DNA of 64,000 nucleotides from Bacteroidota bacterium (GCA_018669475.1 JABHCC010000019.1:1-64000); one strand, 5' to 3'; shown: positions 53,657 through 62,672, counted from the stretch's first letter. Numbers and translations are program-made. Notes: generated by a model not told the origin, from the letters alone.

Positions 53657-55121
53657 ATTGTCCTTTGTTTTTTGTTATTCCAATAAGGAAATTATAATAG
53701 ATTTCCGCACCAACATTCAGTGCGGTAATGGGGATACGCTCATTGAAGTTATGCATAGTGGAAAGCAGATCCTCGCTTAGGGGGAATGGGTTTGATCCGT
53801 AGGCTGGAATTCCTTTGAGACGGAAGTGAATACAGTCAGAGAATCCTGGAAGTAATGCAGGGATTACTTCACAGGAAGGGAAACTCTTTTTAATAGCCTC
53901 TTGATATGTTGAATAATAAACATTATCGAGGGATGAAGGAATAGTTCCCGATAGTGAATCACTTATTATGACTTTAATATCAGGATTGTCAATAGTTTTC
54001 TCAATTGACCGAATGAAGTCCTCTATATTCTCCTCTGGCATTAAGCGGCAATCCAAACGACATTCCAAGCATTGAGGTAGTGAATTTGATGAATGTGAAA
54101 CAGTTTTGTAGTCAACAAGTGTAATCGAGTTAGAAAAGAATATCATCATACGAGAATCTTTTCTGATCTTCATGGAAATTAAAGGTTTGAATAGGCGGGG
54201 ATACTTCATTACAAATCCCGTAATTCCCCTTTCCAATTTGCCAAGTCCTTTTAACATACCGACATTCGTTTCGTTATAAACAAAATCACGTTTTGCGGAT
54301 AATAAACGGCTCAGTGCCAGCGTAAGGTCTTTTGCCGGGTAGTGCTCAGGGCAACTTGCGCTATGGGCAAAAGAACTATGAGCTAATTGCAGCTTAATCC
54401 ATAGCGGCTTTTTGTCAACAACGCTTATTCCAAAAACTTCTTGGTCCTTGTCAGTTTGTACAATTCCCTTCATTCCCGATGGCCCTTCGCAGAAGACCAC
54501 AGCAGGGTTAAGTATATCGATGTAGGTATCTGTAACATGGCTAGCACCATTATCGCTAATAATCTCCTCAGCAGAGACAGCTAAAAAAGTTATATTGAAA
54601 TCCGAGCTATTGTTAAGGTAATCAGATTTGAATTTCAGCAAACTAACTAGCTGTGCAACTGCTACCCCTTTCATATCTAGGGCCCCTCTACCCCATATTT
54701 CTCCATCCACAATCTTGCCATGGAATGGTGGTTGTTCCCACTTTGATCCTGATCCTGCAGGAACTACATCCATGTGGTTTAATAAAATAATATTCGGCTT
54801 GCCTTCTTCTAGTGGATATAAGGATGCAGCAAAATTGTAGTTACCCTGCTCACTCCCCAATTGTTTTATAAAAAGACCATTTTCCACGCACACAGTTAGC
54901 AAAAATTCACCTGCCGCCATCTCTTGTCCGGATACAGATGGAATCTGAAGATATATGCTTAACAAATCTTCAATAGAAGTCTCTTTTCCTTCAAGCTCAA
55001 CAGACCAATAGTCTGGAGGCAAACTATATTGTGCGCAATTTTCTTCCGGAATACAAATGCCTATCAATAAGAAGATCCAAAATACCAGAATTTGACTTTG
55101 CTTAAGGTGCCTTCGGCTCAT
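53655..55121 (-). CDS. M20 family metallopeptidase (PM20D1-like), exported
   Basis: A 488-aa zinc peptidase with a hydrophobic signal region (about 9-25). M20 motifs are present: LLNHMDVVPAG with the metal His and Asp, EIWGRGALDMKG, SAEEIISDNGASH with the catalytic Glu pair, and a dimerisation domain in the middle. The overall form is closest to carboxypeptidase S/PM20D1-like enzymes, which form or cleave N-acyl amino acids or dipeptides. Its stop overlaps the small ORF of leader copy B. Confidence 0.9.
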   Translation of the reverse strand: MSRRHLKQSQILVFWIFLLIGICIPEENCAQYSLPPDYWSVELEGKETSIEDLLSIYLQIPSVSGQEMAAGEFLLTVCVENGLFIKQLGSEQGNYNFAASLYPLEEGKPNIILLNHMDVVPAGSGSKWEQPPFHGKIVDGEIWGRGALDMKGVAVAQLVSLLKFKSDYLNNSSDFNITFLAVSAEEIISDNGASHVTDTYIDILNPAVVFCEGPSGMKGIVQTDKDQEVFGISVVDKKPLWIKLQLAHSSFAHSASCPEHYPAKDLTLALSRLLSAKRDFVYNETNVGMLKGLGKLERGITGFVMKYPRLFKPLISMKIRKDSRMMIFFSNSITLVDYKTVSHSSNSLPQCLECRLDCRLMPEENIEDFIRSIEKTIDNPDIKVIISDSLSGTIPSSLDNVYYSTYQEAIKKSFPSCEVIPALLPGFSDCIHFRLKGIPAYGSNPFPLSEDLLSTMHNFNERIPITALNVGAEIYYNFLIGITKNKGQ

Positions 55122-55391
55122 AACAATTATTTTTTGTTAATACTTAGAAGTTTCGTTCCGTTGATACGAGAGAAATTAGGTTCTATGTAAAAGTAAGCTA
55201 TCTAAAGGCTTTATTATGGCTGTATTTAGTATTCAACAAGAATGGATGAGTATTGGTAAAGTATGCTCGAGGATTTGAGATAAATGAGTTTTCATAAACT
55301 ACCTCACCTTCACCTTAGTATCTAGTATTTCTAGTGATCCTGAACCATTCATCAGGGTCTTTCCTGTGTAGCGGACATTAATTTCCATTTT

Positions 55392-55562
55392 TTAATATTT
55401 CTCCATTTTCCTATCAATCCAACCGAGAAAACGTAAGGGTCCATTCCAATTTCTCTTGTCAATCGTACCGATAATACTAAAGGATGCTCCCTCTTTTGGA
55501 CTTAAAATATTTCCCGCAAAACGAAGATTTAAATCCTCTTCAATGTCAGGATTGAAAAGTCT
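55392..55562 (-). pseudogene. C-terminal fragment of an unidentified gene
   Basis: A minus-strand frame of about 57 codons reading LRFAGNILSPKEGASFSIIG and further DKRNWNGPLRFLGWIDRK, which looks like genuine beta-rich protein but is not identified. It stops at TAA, and the same frame then stays open for another 30 codons (MEINVRYTGKTLMNGSGSLE onward, to about 55300), suggesting one nonsense change in a longer gene. Its upstream end meets the decapitated LytTR gene at about 55562, so its 5' part has been lost. Confidence 0.45.
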
Positions 55563-56049
55563 GATTAAGGCAATCAAATTCAATGCACTGGATTATTTGT
55601 TGAAACCAATTGACATTGATGAACGTAAAAATTCAGTTCAAAAAGTTAAGAATAAGATATTTGCACAAAAAGAAAACCAGCTCCTCAGGAATCTGGTTAC
55701 CAACCTTCAACTCGAAGATGCCGAAAAGAAAATTGCTTTGCCTCAGGAAAATGAGGTTGTTTTTGTGCCGATAAAGGAAATTATACGTTGTCAGGCAGAG
55801 AGTAATTATACTCGTTTCTATCTGTTGTCCGACAGATCCCTGCTTATTTCTCGTACGCTCAAAGAATTTGATCAGGCTTTATCAGAATATAATTTTGTGA
55901 GAGTACATCAATCTCATTTAGTCAATACCAAACAAATCGCCTCGTATGTTAAACAGGATGGAGGTTATTTGAAAATGCTAGATGGAACATCAGTTCCTAT
56001 TGCCAGATCAAGAAAAGATGAAATAAGCCATATTCTATACAACTTTTGA
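55563..56049 (+). pseudogene. LytTR response regulator missing its receiver domain
   Basis: The readable protein starts inside the last helix of a receiver domain (KAIKFNALDYLLKPID) and continues through a linker to an intact LytTR DNA-binding domain (FVPIKEIIRCQAESNYTRFY, FVRVHQSHLVN, PIARSRKDEI). The first ~95 residues of the receiver, including the phosphorylated Asp, are gone. The open frame continues upstream to 55456, but there it is antisense to the neighbouring minus-strand fragment. A deletion between two divergent genes explains both. Any product would be an unregulated DNA-binding domain; no partner kinase is nearby. Confidence 0.8.
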
Positions 56050-56272
56050 GATGATTCAAGCACCAATTCCTGCGACGTCAAGGGCAAATCAATGTTGGTT
56101 GTAATTCCAAGTTCCTGACTTAAAAAAAGCACCTCAGGCTAGCAGTTTCATAAATATCACCTGCTCCGCCCTATTTGTTTTAATTCTAAAAAAAGGATGG
56201 GTGACGATATATTTGGGAAAAAGGGAAAGTCAAGGTTACAGATAAAAATGTATAGCCCTTAATTTTGTAAAA

Positions 56273-57220
56273 CTAGTTATACAGACTCATTAGATAGTTC
56301 TCTATTTGCTCAATTGTTGGGTCTCTGAAAATAACAGTTTTATCGTAATCAAGCAGATAAAGTGTAGGAATGGCCTTTAGGTCATAAATTTCCTCATCCA
56401 TGATAACTGTTTCCTTGTCATAAGAATTTATCCATGAAACAGGAAATTCATCGTAATGGCTATGCCAAAGCTCTAGTTCTTTATCAGGGTATATTGCAAG
56501 AATCTTTAGCTCATTGTTTCCTGTGAGTTGTTGAATGATTTGCGAATCAACCATTTTCCCTCTGCTTATCTTACACTCTGGACAATCAGGATTATGGAAA
56601 TAAAGAATCAATTTTTTAGCCTGGATTTTATACAAACTTGACACTGTACCATCTTTCAAGGTGTAATAAAAATCAGTAGCAATATTTCCAGGCTTATTCT
56701 TTTGAGCCGTATCAAACTGATACTGATAGCGAATTTTAATAACAGGATCTATCTGCTTGGAAGTGAGAGCTCCTTTAAGGAATTCTTCATACAAGAATTC
56801 ATTTCGAACCGGCGAGTTTGGATTGTACAAATATTTCTCAGCCATCTCAAAGAAATACGATGAGATTGATGAATTAACTGATGCCTTAGATATCAAACTG
56901 CTAATGCCCTTACTTGATTTTTCGGCATTAACTTGATCTAAAATGAACAGGTAGTCAACAAAGATCCTTTCGACATTCTCATGAGATTTAAGAGCTGATG
57001 AATCCTCGAAATTAAAGTTATCCCAATAGTGCTCTACTAAAAACATAGCTTGTTGTTCCTGAGTGTTAAGAAGCAAGGGGATATCAGGAATTGTAAACTT
57101 ATCTCCCGATAATACTGCAGATTCATTTCCCTGCTCTTTCTTTTCCTTCGACACACATGAAACTAATGCCAGGCTCAATAAAATAATAATTGCTGAAATA
57201 ACACGATAGTTTATTGACAT
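56273..57220 (-). CDS. thioredoxin-fold lipoprotein with DUF5106-like N-domain
   Basis: A 315-aa predicted lipoprotein (lipobox LVSC, Cys22). Residues about 45-190 are helical and fit DUF5106. The C-terminal thioredoxin-like domain holds a CPEC redox motif (YFHNPDCPECK) and the cis-Pro region KAIPTLYLLD. Such Bacteroidota proteins are membrane-anchored periplasmic thiol-disulfide oxidoreductases of the TlpA/ResA type. It lies alone between fragments and unknown genes. Confidence 0.82.
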   Translation of the reverse strand: MSINYRVISAIIILLSLALVSCVSKEKKEQGNESAVLSGDKFTIPDIPLLLNTQEQQAMFLVEHYWDNFNFEDSSALKSHENVERIFVDYLFILDQVNAEKSSKGISSLISKASVNSSISSYFFEMAEKYLYNPNSPVRNEFLYEEFLKGALTSKQIDPVIKIRYQYQFDTAQKNKPGNIATDFYYTLKDGTVSSLYKIQAKKLILYFHNPDCPECKISRGKMVDSQIIQQLTGNNELKILAIYPDKELELWHSHYDEFPVSWINSYDKETVIMDEEIYDLKAIPTLYLLDYDKTVIFRDPTIEQIENYLMSLYN

Positions 57221-57398
57221 CTTAATGGAATTGATAAACGGATGAAATTATAAAGGATTGAACAACTTTACGCAATAAAAACCTCTTAATTTGAAACAAA
57301 CGATTGAATATATCCGATTCCAAGCTTTTGCCATCTTGTCAACCCCATATCTGTCATGCAAAAGTGTTTGAGTACTTGCTGGCAATTCGGAGGCTATA

Positions 57399-57905
57399 TT
57401 ATTGAGATAATGATAATGTAATCTGCGCACCAACAAAGCAATTCTTTTGTTGCCAACTAATACTTGGGGATATTTTAACACTAGAAAGATTATTTCCAAA
57501 TGCTTTGTTTACATCAGATATTCGGTTTTTGCCAATTATCCAGGTTGGAATCCCTAAAGGAATCGCAGCAGCCCCTAAACCTACGAGGAGCGCACCTCCA
57601 AGTAAACCACTTACGAAAGATAATGGTGATGAAGGCGATCTCCCGGCAGGGCCATTAAACTGATTAGCTGCATGTATGAAAAGCCCACTGCCGGACGCAA
57701 TAAATCCTAAGCCAATGAAGGTTACTATTTTACCTTTTTTTACATTCAAATTTGCCTTTTGTAATGCATCATTAACTTGATCTTCAGTTAAATCGTTAAT
57801 ATTTTCAACGCCAAACTGTTTATTAAACCATTGACCATTGGCTGATTGTGGGAGCAACGTAACGAATAGAATAGTACAGAAAAATAATACTGATATTGTT
57901 TTCAT
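57399..57905 (-). CDS. secreted/membrane protein of unknown function
   Basis: A 168-aa protein: signal peptide (to about ANGQ, residue 25), a short helical DUF4920-unlike region (NINDLTEDQVNDALQKANLNVKKG), then two Gly/Ala-rich hydrophobic segments (TFIGLGFIASGSGLFIHA and SGLLGGALLVGLGAAAIPLG) and a polar tail. Family not recognised. The start codon lies 16 nt after the small ORF of leader repeat copy C. Confidence 0.62.
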   Translation of the reverse strand: MKTISVLFFCTILFVTLLPQSANGQWFNKQFGVENINDLTEDQVNDALQKANLNVKKGKIVTFIGLGFIASGSGLFIHAANQFNGPAGRSPSSPLSFVSGLLGGALLVGLGAAAIPLGIPTWIIGKNRISDVNKAFGNNLSSVKISPSISWQQKNCFVGAQITLSLSQ

Positions 57906-58008
57906 ACGTTTATATTTATTTTTAAAGGCCGGATGGAGCTCGCACAACAAAAACTATCATCCGCGTGTGTGTTAAAATATTTTCCTTTTGCATGCTCGGT
58001 TCATAATA
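57906..58008 (-). repeat. leader repeat copy C (full length)
   Basis: The most complete copy attached to a gene. From the 5' end on the minus strand it reads TTATGAACCGAGCATGC, AAAAGGAAAATATTTTAACA, CACACGCGGATGATAG, TTTTTGTTGTGCGAGCTCC, ATCCGGCC, and ends AAATAAATATAAACGT. The 12-codon small ORF is MIVFVVRAPSGL (57960-57922); because one A is missing after GCATG, the frame is open from the earlier ATG at 57993, giving 23 codons. Spacer to the main ATG is 16 nt. Confidence 0.82.
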
Positions 58009-58272
58009 GGATTAGTTGAAAGGTTTGGTTAACATAAAGTTACGAAAGAGTGATCATATGACCAAAATTCTTTATAGCAGGAATAAAGATTTTGTCGGGT
58101 ATGTACAAATGACAATATCAATGGCAATGATCTGAACCTGGTTATTAGCGGACTTGGCTATAATAATGATTTAGTTGAATGATAATCTGTGGAATACAAT
58201 ATTGATCATCTTGCTCCGTTTTTTCTAAGAACCTAAGTAAATCATAACTCGCTCACAGCAATCTGGCAAGCC
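58009..58272. other. intergenic stretch with a probable coding scar
   Basis: Mostly AT-rich with no gene. Within it, 58108-58182 (listed separately) reads like the tail of a secreted FG-GAP-type protein. The promoter of the beta-propeller gene presumably lies in the last 90 bp but shows no clear consensus. Confidence 0.4.
58108..58182 (+). pseudogene. short FG-GAP-like coding remnant
   Basis: One frame gives NDNINGNDLNLVISGLGYNN then DLVE and a stop. The pattern N-x-D/N-G-x-D-L-x-L-V-I-S-G is that of FG-GAP/VCBS calcium-binding repeats common in T9SS-exported proteins. There is no start codon and no continuation, so this is at most a 24-codon relic. Confidence 0.3.
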
Positions 58273-59508
58273 ATGAATCGAACGAATTTATTATTAGCCC
58301 TTTTAGCTATTATCTTTTCTAGCGTTTCATGCGATTCATCAAAATCAGCTTCTCACGAGAATCAGAAAGAGGAAAGCATGCAACAAAATGGTGCGATTCA
58401 ACTAGAAGATGTATGGAATTCAGAAGGCACAATAAATCTTTCTGCTATTGCTGCAAGTATTGAATATATTCCCTTGAAGATGACTAATGATCCCTTATCT
58501 GTACTTCCAGGATCAAAAAAATTGATCATCGAAATGACTATGGACTACTTTATTATTTTCGATCACCAGTCATCTGTTCGAGTATTCTCTGCAAATGGAG
58601 AGTTCATATGTTCAATTGGAAGTCTTGGGAAAGGGCCAGGAGAGTACTTGGTGGTTGGCAAGATACTTGTGACAAATAATGAGAATCAGCTATGGATTTT
58701 TGATTATAGACAAAAGAAAATGATCCGATACGATTTTAGTGGAAGGTTTATTAATGAGTTTAAAATAGATGGAAAAAGTTCACAAGCTACAATAGATCCT
58801 GATGGTGATATTCATATTGTGGAACTTGAGCGTGAAATGAGTATAATGGATTCTTCAAAGATTGTTGTGTATAGTAATGATGGTAAGGTTAAACACAGTT
58901 TCAGTTTATACGAGGATCGAAGACTTGGCCCAGGTTCATTTTGGGGGATGGTATCGCACCTAAGGTATGTAAATGGTGCGGTAGAGCACTTTGAACCACC
59001 TTACGATACAGTTTTTCGATATGAAAATGGAAGATGGAAGGCAATCTGGTCTCTACATCCAGGTTCGAAAAGAATTCCATTTGAGGCATATTCTGAAAGA
59101 ACTTTCAATGACGTATTTCATCCTTACTCCTTCATATCAAACATATTGGAAACACCAGACCATTTCTTTATTGACGGAGTCCACAAGCAAAGAATGAAGA
59201 AAATACTGGTGGATAAATTAACTCTATCTGCTCAGCCCTGTGACTTTACAACTGAGAAGCTGGAACAAGTCTGGAGGTTTCAGGGACTAAGCAATGACCT
59301 GGATGGTGGTATTCCTTTTTGGCCCACAGCTGCTTATCAGAATGATTACCTCATAAGCATGTTTGATCCCCTAATGCTAAAGAGTTTTGAACCTGCAATC
59401 TCTGATGCATCAGAGTTTGACCAGAAAAACAGGGCCAAGCTTGATGAGCTAATAGAGAGTCTTGATCCTGAAGGTAATCCGATTATAATGCTGGTGAAAT
59501 TGAAGTAA
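58273..59508 (+). CDS. 6-bladed beta-propeller lipoprotein
   Basis: A 411-aa predicted lipoprotein (lipobox SVSC, Cys20). After a linker it shows the features of the Bacteroidota 6-bladed beta-propeller family: EYIPLKMTNDPLS, FIIFDHQSSVRVFSANGEF, IGSLGKGPGEYLVV and IFDYRQKKMIRYDFSGRF. Such proteins are surface or periplasmic and often sit with other secreted unknowns; ligands are unknown. The gene appears intact. Confidence 0.85.
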   Translation: MNRTNLLLALLAIIFSSVSCDSSKSASHENQKEESMQQNGAIQLEDVWNSEGTINLSAIAASIEYIPLKMTNDPLSVLPGSKKLIIEMTMDYFIIFDHQSSVRVFSANGEFICSIGSLGKGPGEYLVVGKILVTNNENQLWIFDYRQKKMIRYDFSGRFINEFKIDGKSSQATIDPDGDIHIVELEREMSIMDSSKIVVYSNDGKVKHSFSLYEDRRLGPGSFWGMVSHLRYVNGAVEHFEPPYDTVFRYENGRWKAIWSLHPGSKRIPFEAYSERTFNDVFHPYSFISNILETPDHFFIDGVHKQRMKKILVDKLTLSAQPCDFTTEKLEQVWRFQGLSNDLDGGIPFWPTAAYQNDYLISMFDPLMLKSFEPAISDASEFDQKNRAKLDELIESLDPEGNPIIMLVKLK

Positions 59509-59682
59509 GCCCTTGACCTTTTTTAATTACGAATATTTTTTAACTAGATATTACCCTATCGATCCACAAACCACCGCCACCAAGTCGCTTCTCCTGGTAC
59601 AGGTGTCATCCCAGAAGTTTTCAAAGGCACCTGAAAGGAATCATTCACCTTTTTTTTTGACGAATCGAATACTTTTAGTTAA

Positions 59683-60489
59683 ATGACAAACGAAATAATT
59701 ATATATCAGGAAAATGAGCTTTCTACCAGATTAGAAGTTCGAATAGAGAAGGAAACTTTATGGTTAAATCGTCAACAATTATCATTATTGTTCAACAGAG
59801 ATGTTAAGACAATAGGCAAACATATTGCAAATGTTCTGAAAGAAGAACTTAAAGGCATTTCAGTTGTCGCAAAATTTGCGACAACTGCTTCAGACGGTAA
59901 AGACTACCAAATAGAGCACTACAATTTAGACATGATAATATCTATTGGCTATCGAGTTAAATCACAGCGAGGTATTCAATTCCGTATATGGGCAAATAAG
60001 GTGCTAAAGGATTACTTATTAAAAGGTTATGCGGTTAATCAGCGTATGGATAGAATTGAAAATGATGTACATTATTTGAAAGAAAAAGTTAATGAATTTG
60101 ATTTGCAAATTAGAACCACTCTACCTCCAAATGAAGGCATTTTTTTCAATGGGCAGGTTTTTGATGCGTATGTTTTTGTAACGAGTCTCATTAAATCAGC
60201 AAAAGAATCCATAGTCTTGATTGACAATTATATTGATGAAACTGTACTGTCAATGTTAAGCAAACGCAAATCCGGTGTACAAGCAACTATTGTTACCTCA
60301 AAGCCAACAAAGCAAATCAGACTCGACATGCAAAAGCACAATAAGCAATATCCTGAAATCGAATTAAAAGCTTTTACAAAATCGCACGACCGGTTTTTGA
60401 TTATCGTCCTTGCTGGAAAGGATGGGAGAAACTCAATTTGTCTTCCAGGACAAATGCTGATGAAGTGTTTTCCATTTCCCGTCTCTTAA
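59683..60489 (+). pseudogene. RhuM-family gene, 3' truncated
   Basis: The open frame is 268 codons. Residues 1-130 match the RhuM virulence-protein N-domain (ETLWLNRQQLSLLFNRDVKT, VVAKFATTASDG, DMIISIGYRVKSQRG). Residues 140-241 match the C-terminal PLD-like module (EGIFFNGQVFDAYVFV, IVLIDNYIDETVLSML, SHDRFLII). The family normally continues for about 40 more residues; here similarity stops near codon 241 (about 60405) and the rest reads antisense into the neighbouring lipoprotein gene. The 3' end was thus lost. A perfect 27-bp inverted repeat lies inside at 59861-59887. Confidence 0.8.
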
Positions 60490-60936
60490 TACATAAACAT
60501 ATGAACCACTCATGGGTGTTGGATCAGTTGTAGTCCCTTCTTTATAAGTTATTGTGAACGAACCTTTAAACACATAAACTGCACTTTCAGCTGATAACAC
60601 AGCGACATAGTCTTCATCGACAGTAAAATCTGTAGAAGATCGAACCTCACCTATTGGTTTCCAAACCTCATATATTTTGTCTTGGTCTGGATAAAGAGTC
60701 ATGAGATTTAACCAAAGTGCAGGTTTTCCCAACCATGCCTTATCATCGTTTTCAACCCAACTAGATAAGAACTCGTCAACCCAATTATCAGTTGAGGGCT
60801 GATCCATCAAATCTTTAAAATGTTGCGTAATTGTGCTTGCAATCTCCTGTCTTTGCTCATCTGTCATCTCCGATTCTGTTTGCTGGCAAGCACAGAATAG
60901 AATTATTACTCCAAGAATTACTGTAAGTTTTTTCAT
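60433..60936 (-). CDS. SnoaL-like lipoprotein
   Basis: A 167-aa predicted lipoprotein (lipobox LFCAC, Cys15 or Cys17). The rest fits a SnoaL/DUF4440-like cone fold (about 25-165), ending in YVYVLRDGKWKTLHQHLSW, the usual last strand of that fold. No catalytic residues can be named. It overlaps the broken 3' end of the RhuM gene on the other strand by 57 bp, but its own reading frame looks complete. Confidence 0.75.
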   Translation of the reverse strand: MKKLTVILGVIILFCACQQTESEMTDEQRQEIASTITQHFKDLMDQPSTDNWVDEFLSSWVENDDKAWLGKPALWLNLMTLYPDQDKIYEVWKPIGEVRSSTDFTVDEDYVAVLSAESAVYVFKGSFTITYKEGTTTDPTPMSGSYVYVLRDGKWKTLHQHLSWKTN

Positions 60937-61127
60937 GATAATAAGATTTAGTTAGCACTAAGTTATGACATAAGACGGACGTGACCAATAGTACTAGTTG
61001 GTAAGGAGTTATATTTCAACTCTTTCTACGAATACTAAGCTAATATCCGTATAGCTGGAATTCAAACGTTTAGAACCTTATCAGGAGATGGGGTAGTAGC
61101 TGTTGTAATATCCTCTGTATATAGAGT

Positions 61128-62093
61128 TTATTCGTCTTTTATGCAGCGGACTGAGAAGCCATATCTTCGGCTATATTTCAGCCTTCCAACACCATCACCT
61201 TTATTGTTAAGGTAACGATTAATTCCTTTAACTTCTGAATCACCGACAGAGGAACTCCAGAAAAATACGTACATATTAATATTCCAAAAATTGTTTTCAT
61301 TTGATAGTCCTCCAGCTGGCAAAGCATTAAAACCTGAACTGTTATCTCCATTAAACTCTAAATTGTCTGATTTAAGCTTCTTACCAACTTCACCCGTATT
61401 TCTCCAATACTTTTCAGTATAATTTCCGATTTCTGCAAGTGTCATGCCTAAACGGAGCTCTAATTCTTTCCATTCTTCATCACTTGGGAGATGCCAATCT
61501 CTTGGACATGCTGTCATTGCTGCAGCCCAGTTATAGAGGGTACCAAACAACAAATAGTTTTCACGCGTTTTCGCCTCGTTTGGATCAATACCTGAATAGC
61601 TATAAACATACAGAAAAGGTATCTCTACGGAAACCATACTTGGATGGTTAACACTTGGGAGATAGGCCAAATTCTCAGCCATCCAAATCTGCTGACCTAT
61701 CTTCACCCACTTGTATTCATGGTTGTCACGTGGATCAACAAAAGAACCTAGGGTATCAAGAACAGTAACTAATAAACTGTCTTTAGTAATATTTTCATCG
61801 TCGTCTAATGATAATGTTATATAATATTGACCAGGTGTGCTTGGAGCGATCCAATTAAATGTAGTGCCTGTTGGATAATTGGGATTGTAAAGTTCACCAA
61901 ATGGGCAAAGCCATTCAAAATGATTTGACAAGCTCCCCTCATCTGTATACTCACACGTTAGAATCAGTGTGTCCCTTGGGAAAACAGATTCAGGATTCGC
62001 ATTCATAGAGATAATTGTTGGGGCTGGGTTTTTCTCACAACTCAAGCAAGCAACCAAAATACCAACTGCCAGGATTACATGTTTAGGCTCCAT
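61128..62093 (-). CDS. FISUMP-domain lipoprotein
   Basis: A 321-aa predicted lipoprotein (lipobox CLSC, about Cys19). A PKD/Ig-like domain (about 28-110; ANPESVFPRDTLILTCEYTD) precedes a FISUMP major paralogous domain (about 120-321; VKIGQQIWMAENLAY, CPRDWHLPSDEEW, RYGFSVRCIKDE). It is clearly paralogous to the FISUMP domain at 49818-51101 but has a different N-terminal part. Surface exposure is likely; function unknown. The ATG at 62093 is chosen. Confidence 0.85.
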   Translation of the reverse strand: MEPKHVILAVGILVACLSCEKNPAPTIISMNANPESVFPRDTLILTCEYTDEGSLSNHFEWLCPFGELYNPNYPTGTTFNWIAPSTPGQYYITLSLDDDENITKDSLLVTVLDTLGSFVDPRDNHEYKWVKIGQQIWMAENLAYLPSVNHPSMVSVEIPFLYVYSYSGIDPNEAKTRENYLLFGTLYNWAAAMTACPRDWHLPSDEEWKELELRLGMTLAEIGNYTEKYWRNTGEVGKKLKSDNLEFNGDNSSGFNALPAGGLSNENNFWNINMYVFFWSSSVGDSEVKGINRYLNNKGDGVGRLKYSRRYGFSVRCIKDE

Positions 62094-62291
62094 TTTCAAT
62101 ATCCTTTTGTTGTAAGGACAATCTAAGTTACAAAATTGATTTCGAAGTCACCACCCGCTAAATTTTTTTCCATATTTTTTTGAGGATCTGATAGAGATAG
62201 CCATTTCCTCCATACAAGCCCCTCACGCCTCTGAATGGGGCAATACCCCCCGTCACTTTTATCTCTATTATTAATTCAAAAATGAATCACT

Positions 62292-62672
62292 ATGGTACAA
62301 ATCATTGCTTATGAAAAACGCTTAAACTCAGAGGGAGAGGAATTTAATGTTCTTGTTCTGGCAGGAGGTTTAGAAATGGTCAAATCTCGTTCAACGGGAC
62401 GATATTATGCCACCAGAAAAGAGTCTACCGTCTCTTGCACAATGGCTAAGGATCAATGCAAGGAGTTAATTGGTCAGGAGCTACCCGGTTCGATCAAGAG
62501 AGTCGAATGTGAAGCTTACAAAGTCACTGATGAAAAGACAGGTGAGACACTGATAGTAAATCATTGGTGGCGGTACTCTGAAGAAATTGAATCACTGGAG
62601 GAGATAGTCCTGGATCACCTTATTCTAACTCATGAAAGGTATTTGTCATTTGCTGATGAGAATCTAATATAA
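62292..62672 (+). CDS. conserved-looking cytoplasmic protein of unknown function
   Basis: A 126-aa soluble protein with no signal or membrane segment. Sequence pieces such as NVLVLAGGLEMVKSRSTGRY, VSCTMAKDQCKELIGQELPG and VECEAYKVTDEKTG suggest a compact alpha/beta domain. I do not recognise the family. Codon use and composition match neighbours, and the start ATG is unambiguous. It stands alone. Confidence 0.6.
   Translation: MVQIIAYEKRLNSEGEEFNVLVLAGGLEMVKSRSTGRYYATRKESTVSCTMAKDQCKELIGQELPGSIKRVECEAYKVTDEKTGETLIVNHWWRYSEEIESLEEIVLDHLILTHERYLSFADENLI

Noticed and set aside
53577-53780. Plus-strand 67-codon frame across leader copy B
   Set aside because: It runs antisense to the M20 gene end and the leader repeat, with no family features; the open frame follows from the repeat's composition.
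57233-57249. Leader 3' end GATAAACGGATGAAA on the plus strand
   Set aside because: The match is about 13 bp, leads to an ORF of only three codons, and lacks the rest of the element.
57248-57499. Minus-strand 83-codon frame between the thioredoxin-fold gene and the unknown gene at 57399
   Set aside because: More than 100 bp of it overlaps the unknown gene in another frame, and the rest has no recognisable motif or signal.
59650-59658. T-tract of nine before the RhuM gene as a phase-variation switch
   Set aside because: It lies outside the coding region in AT-rich DNA where such runs are common, and the gene is truncated anyway.
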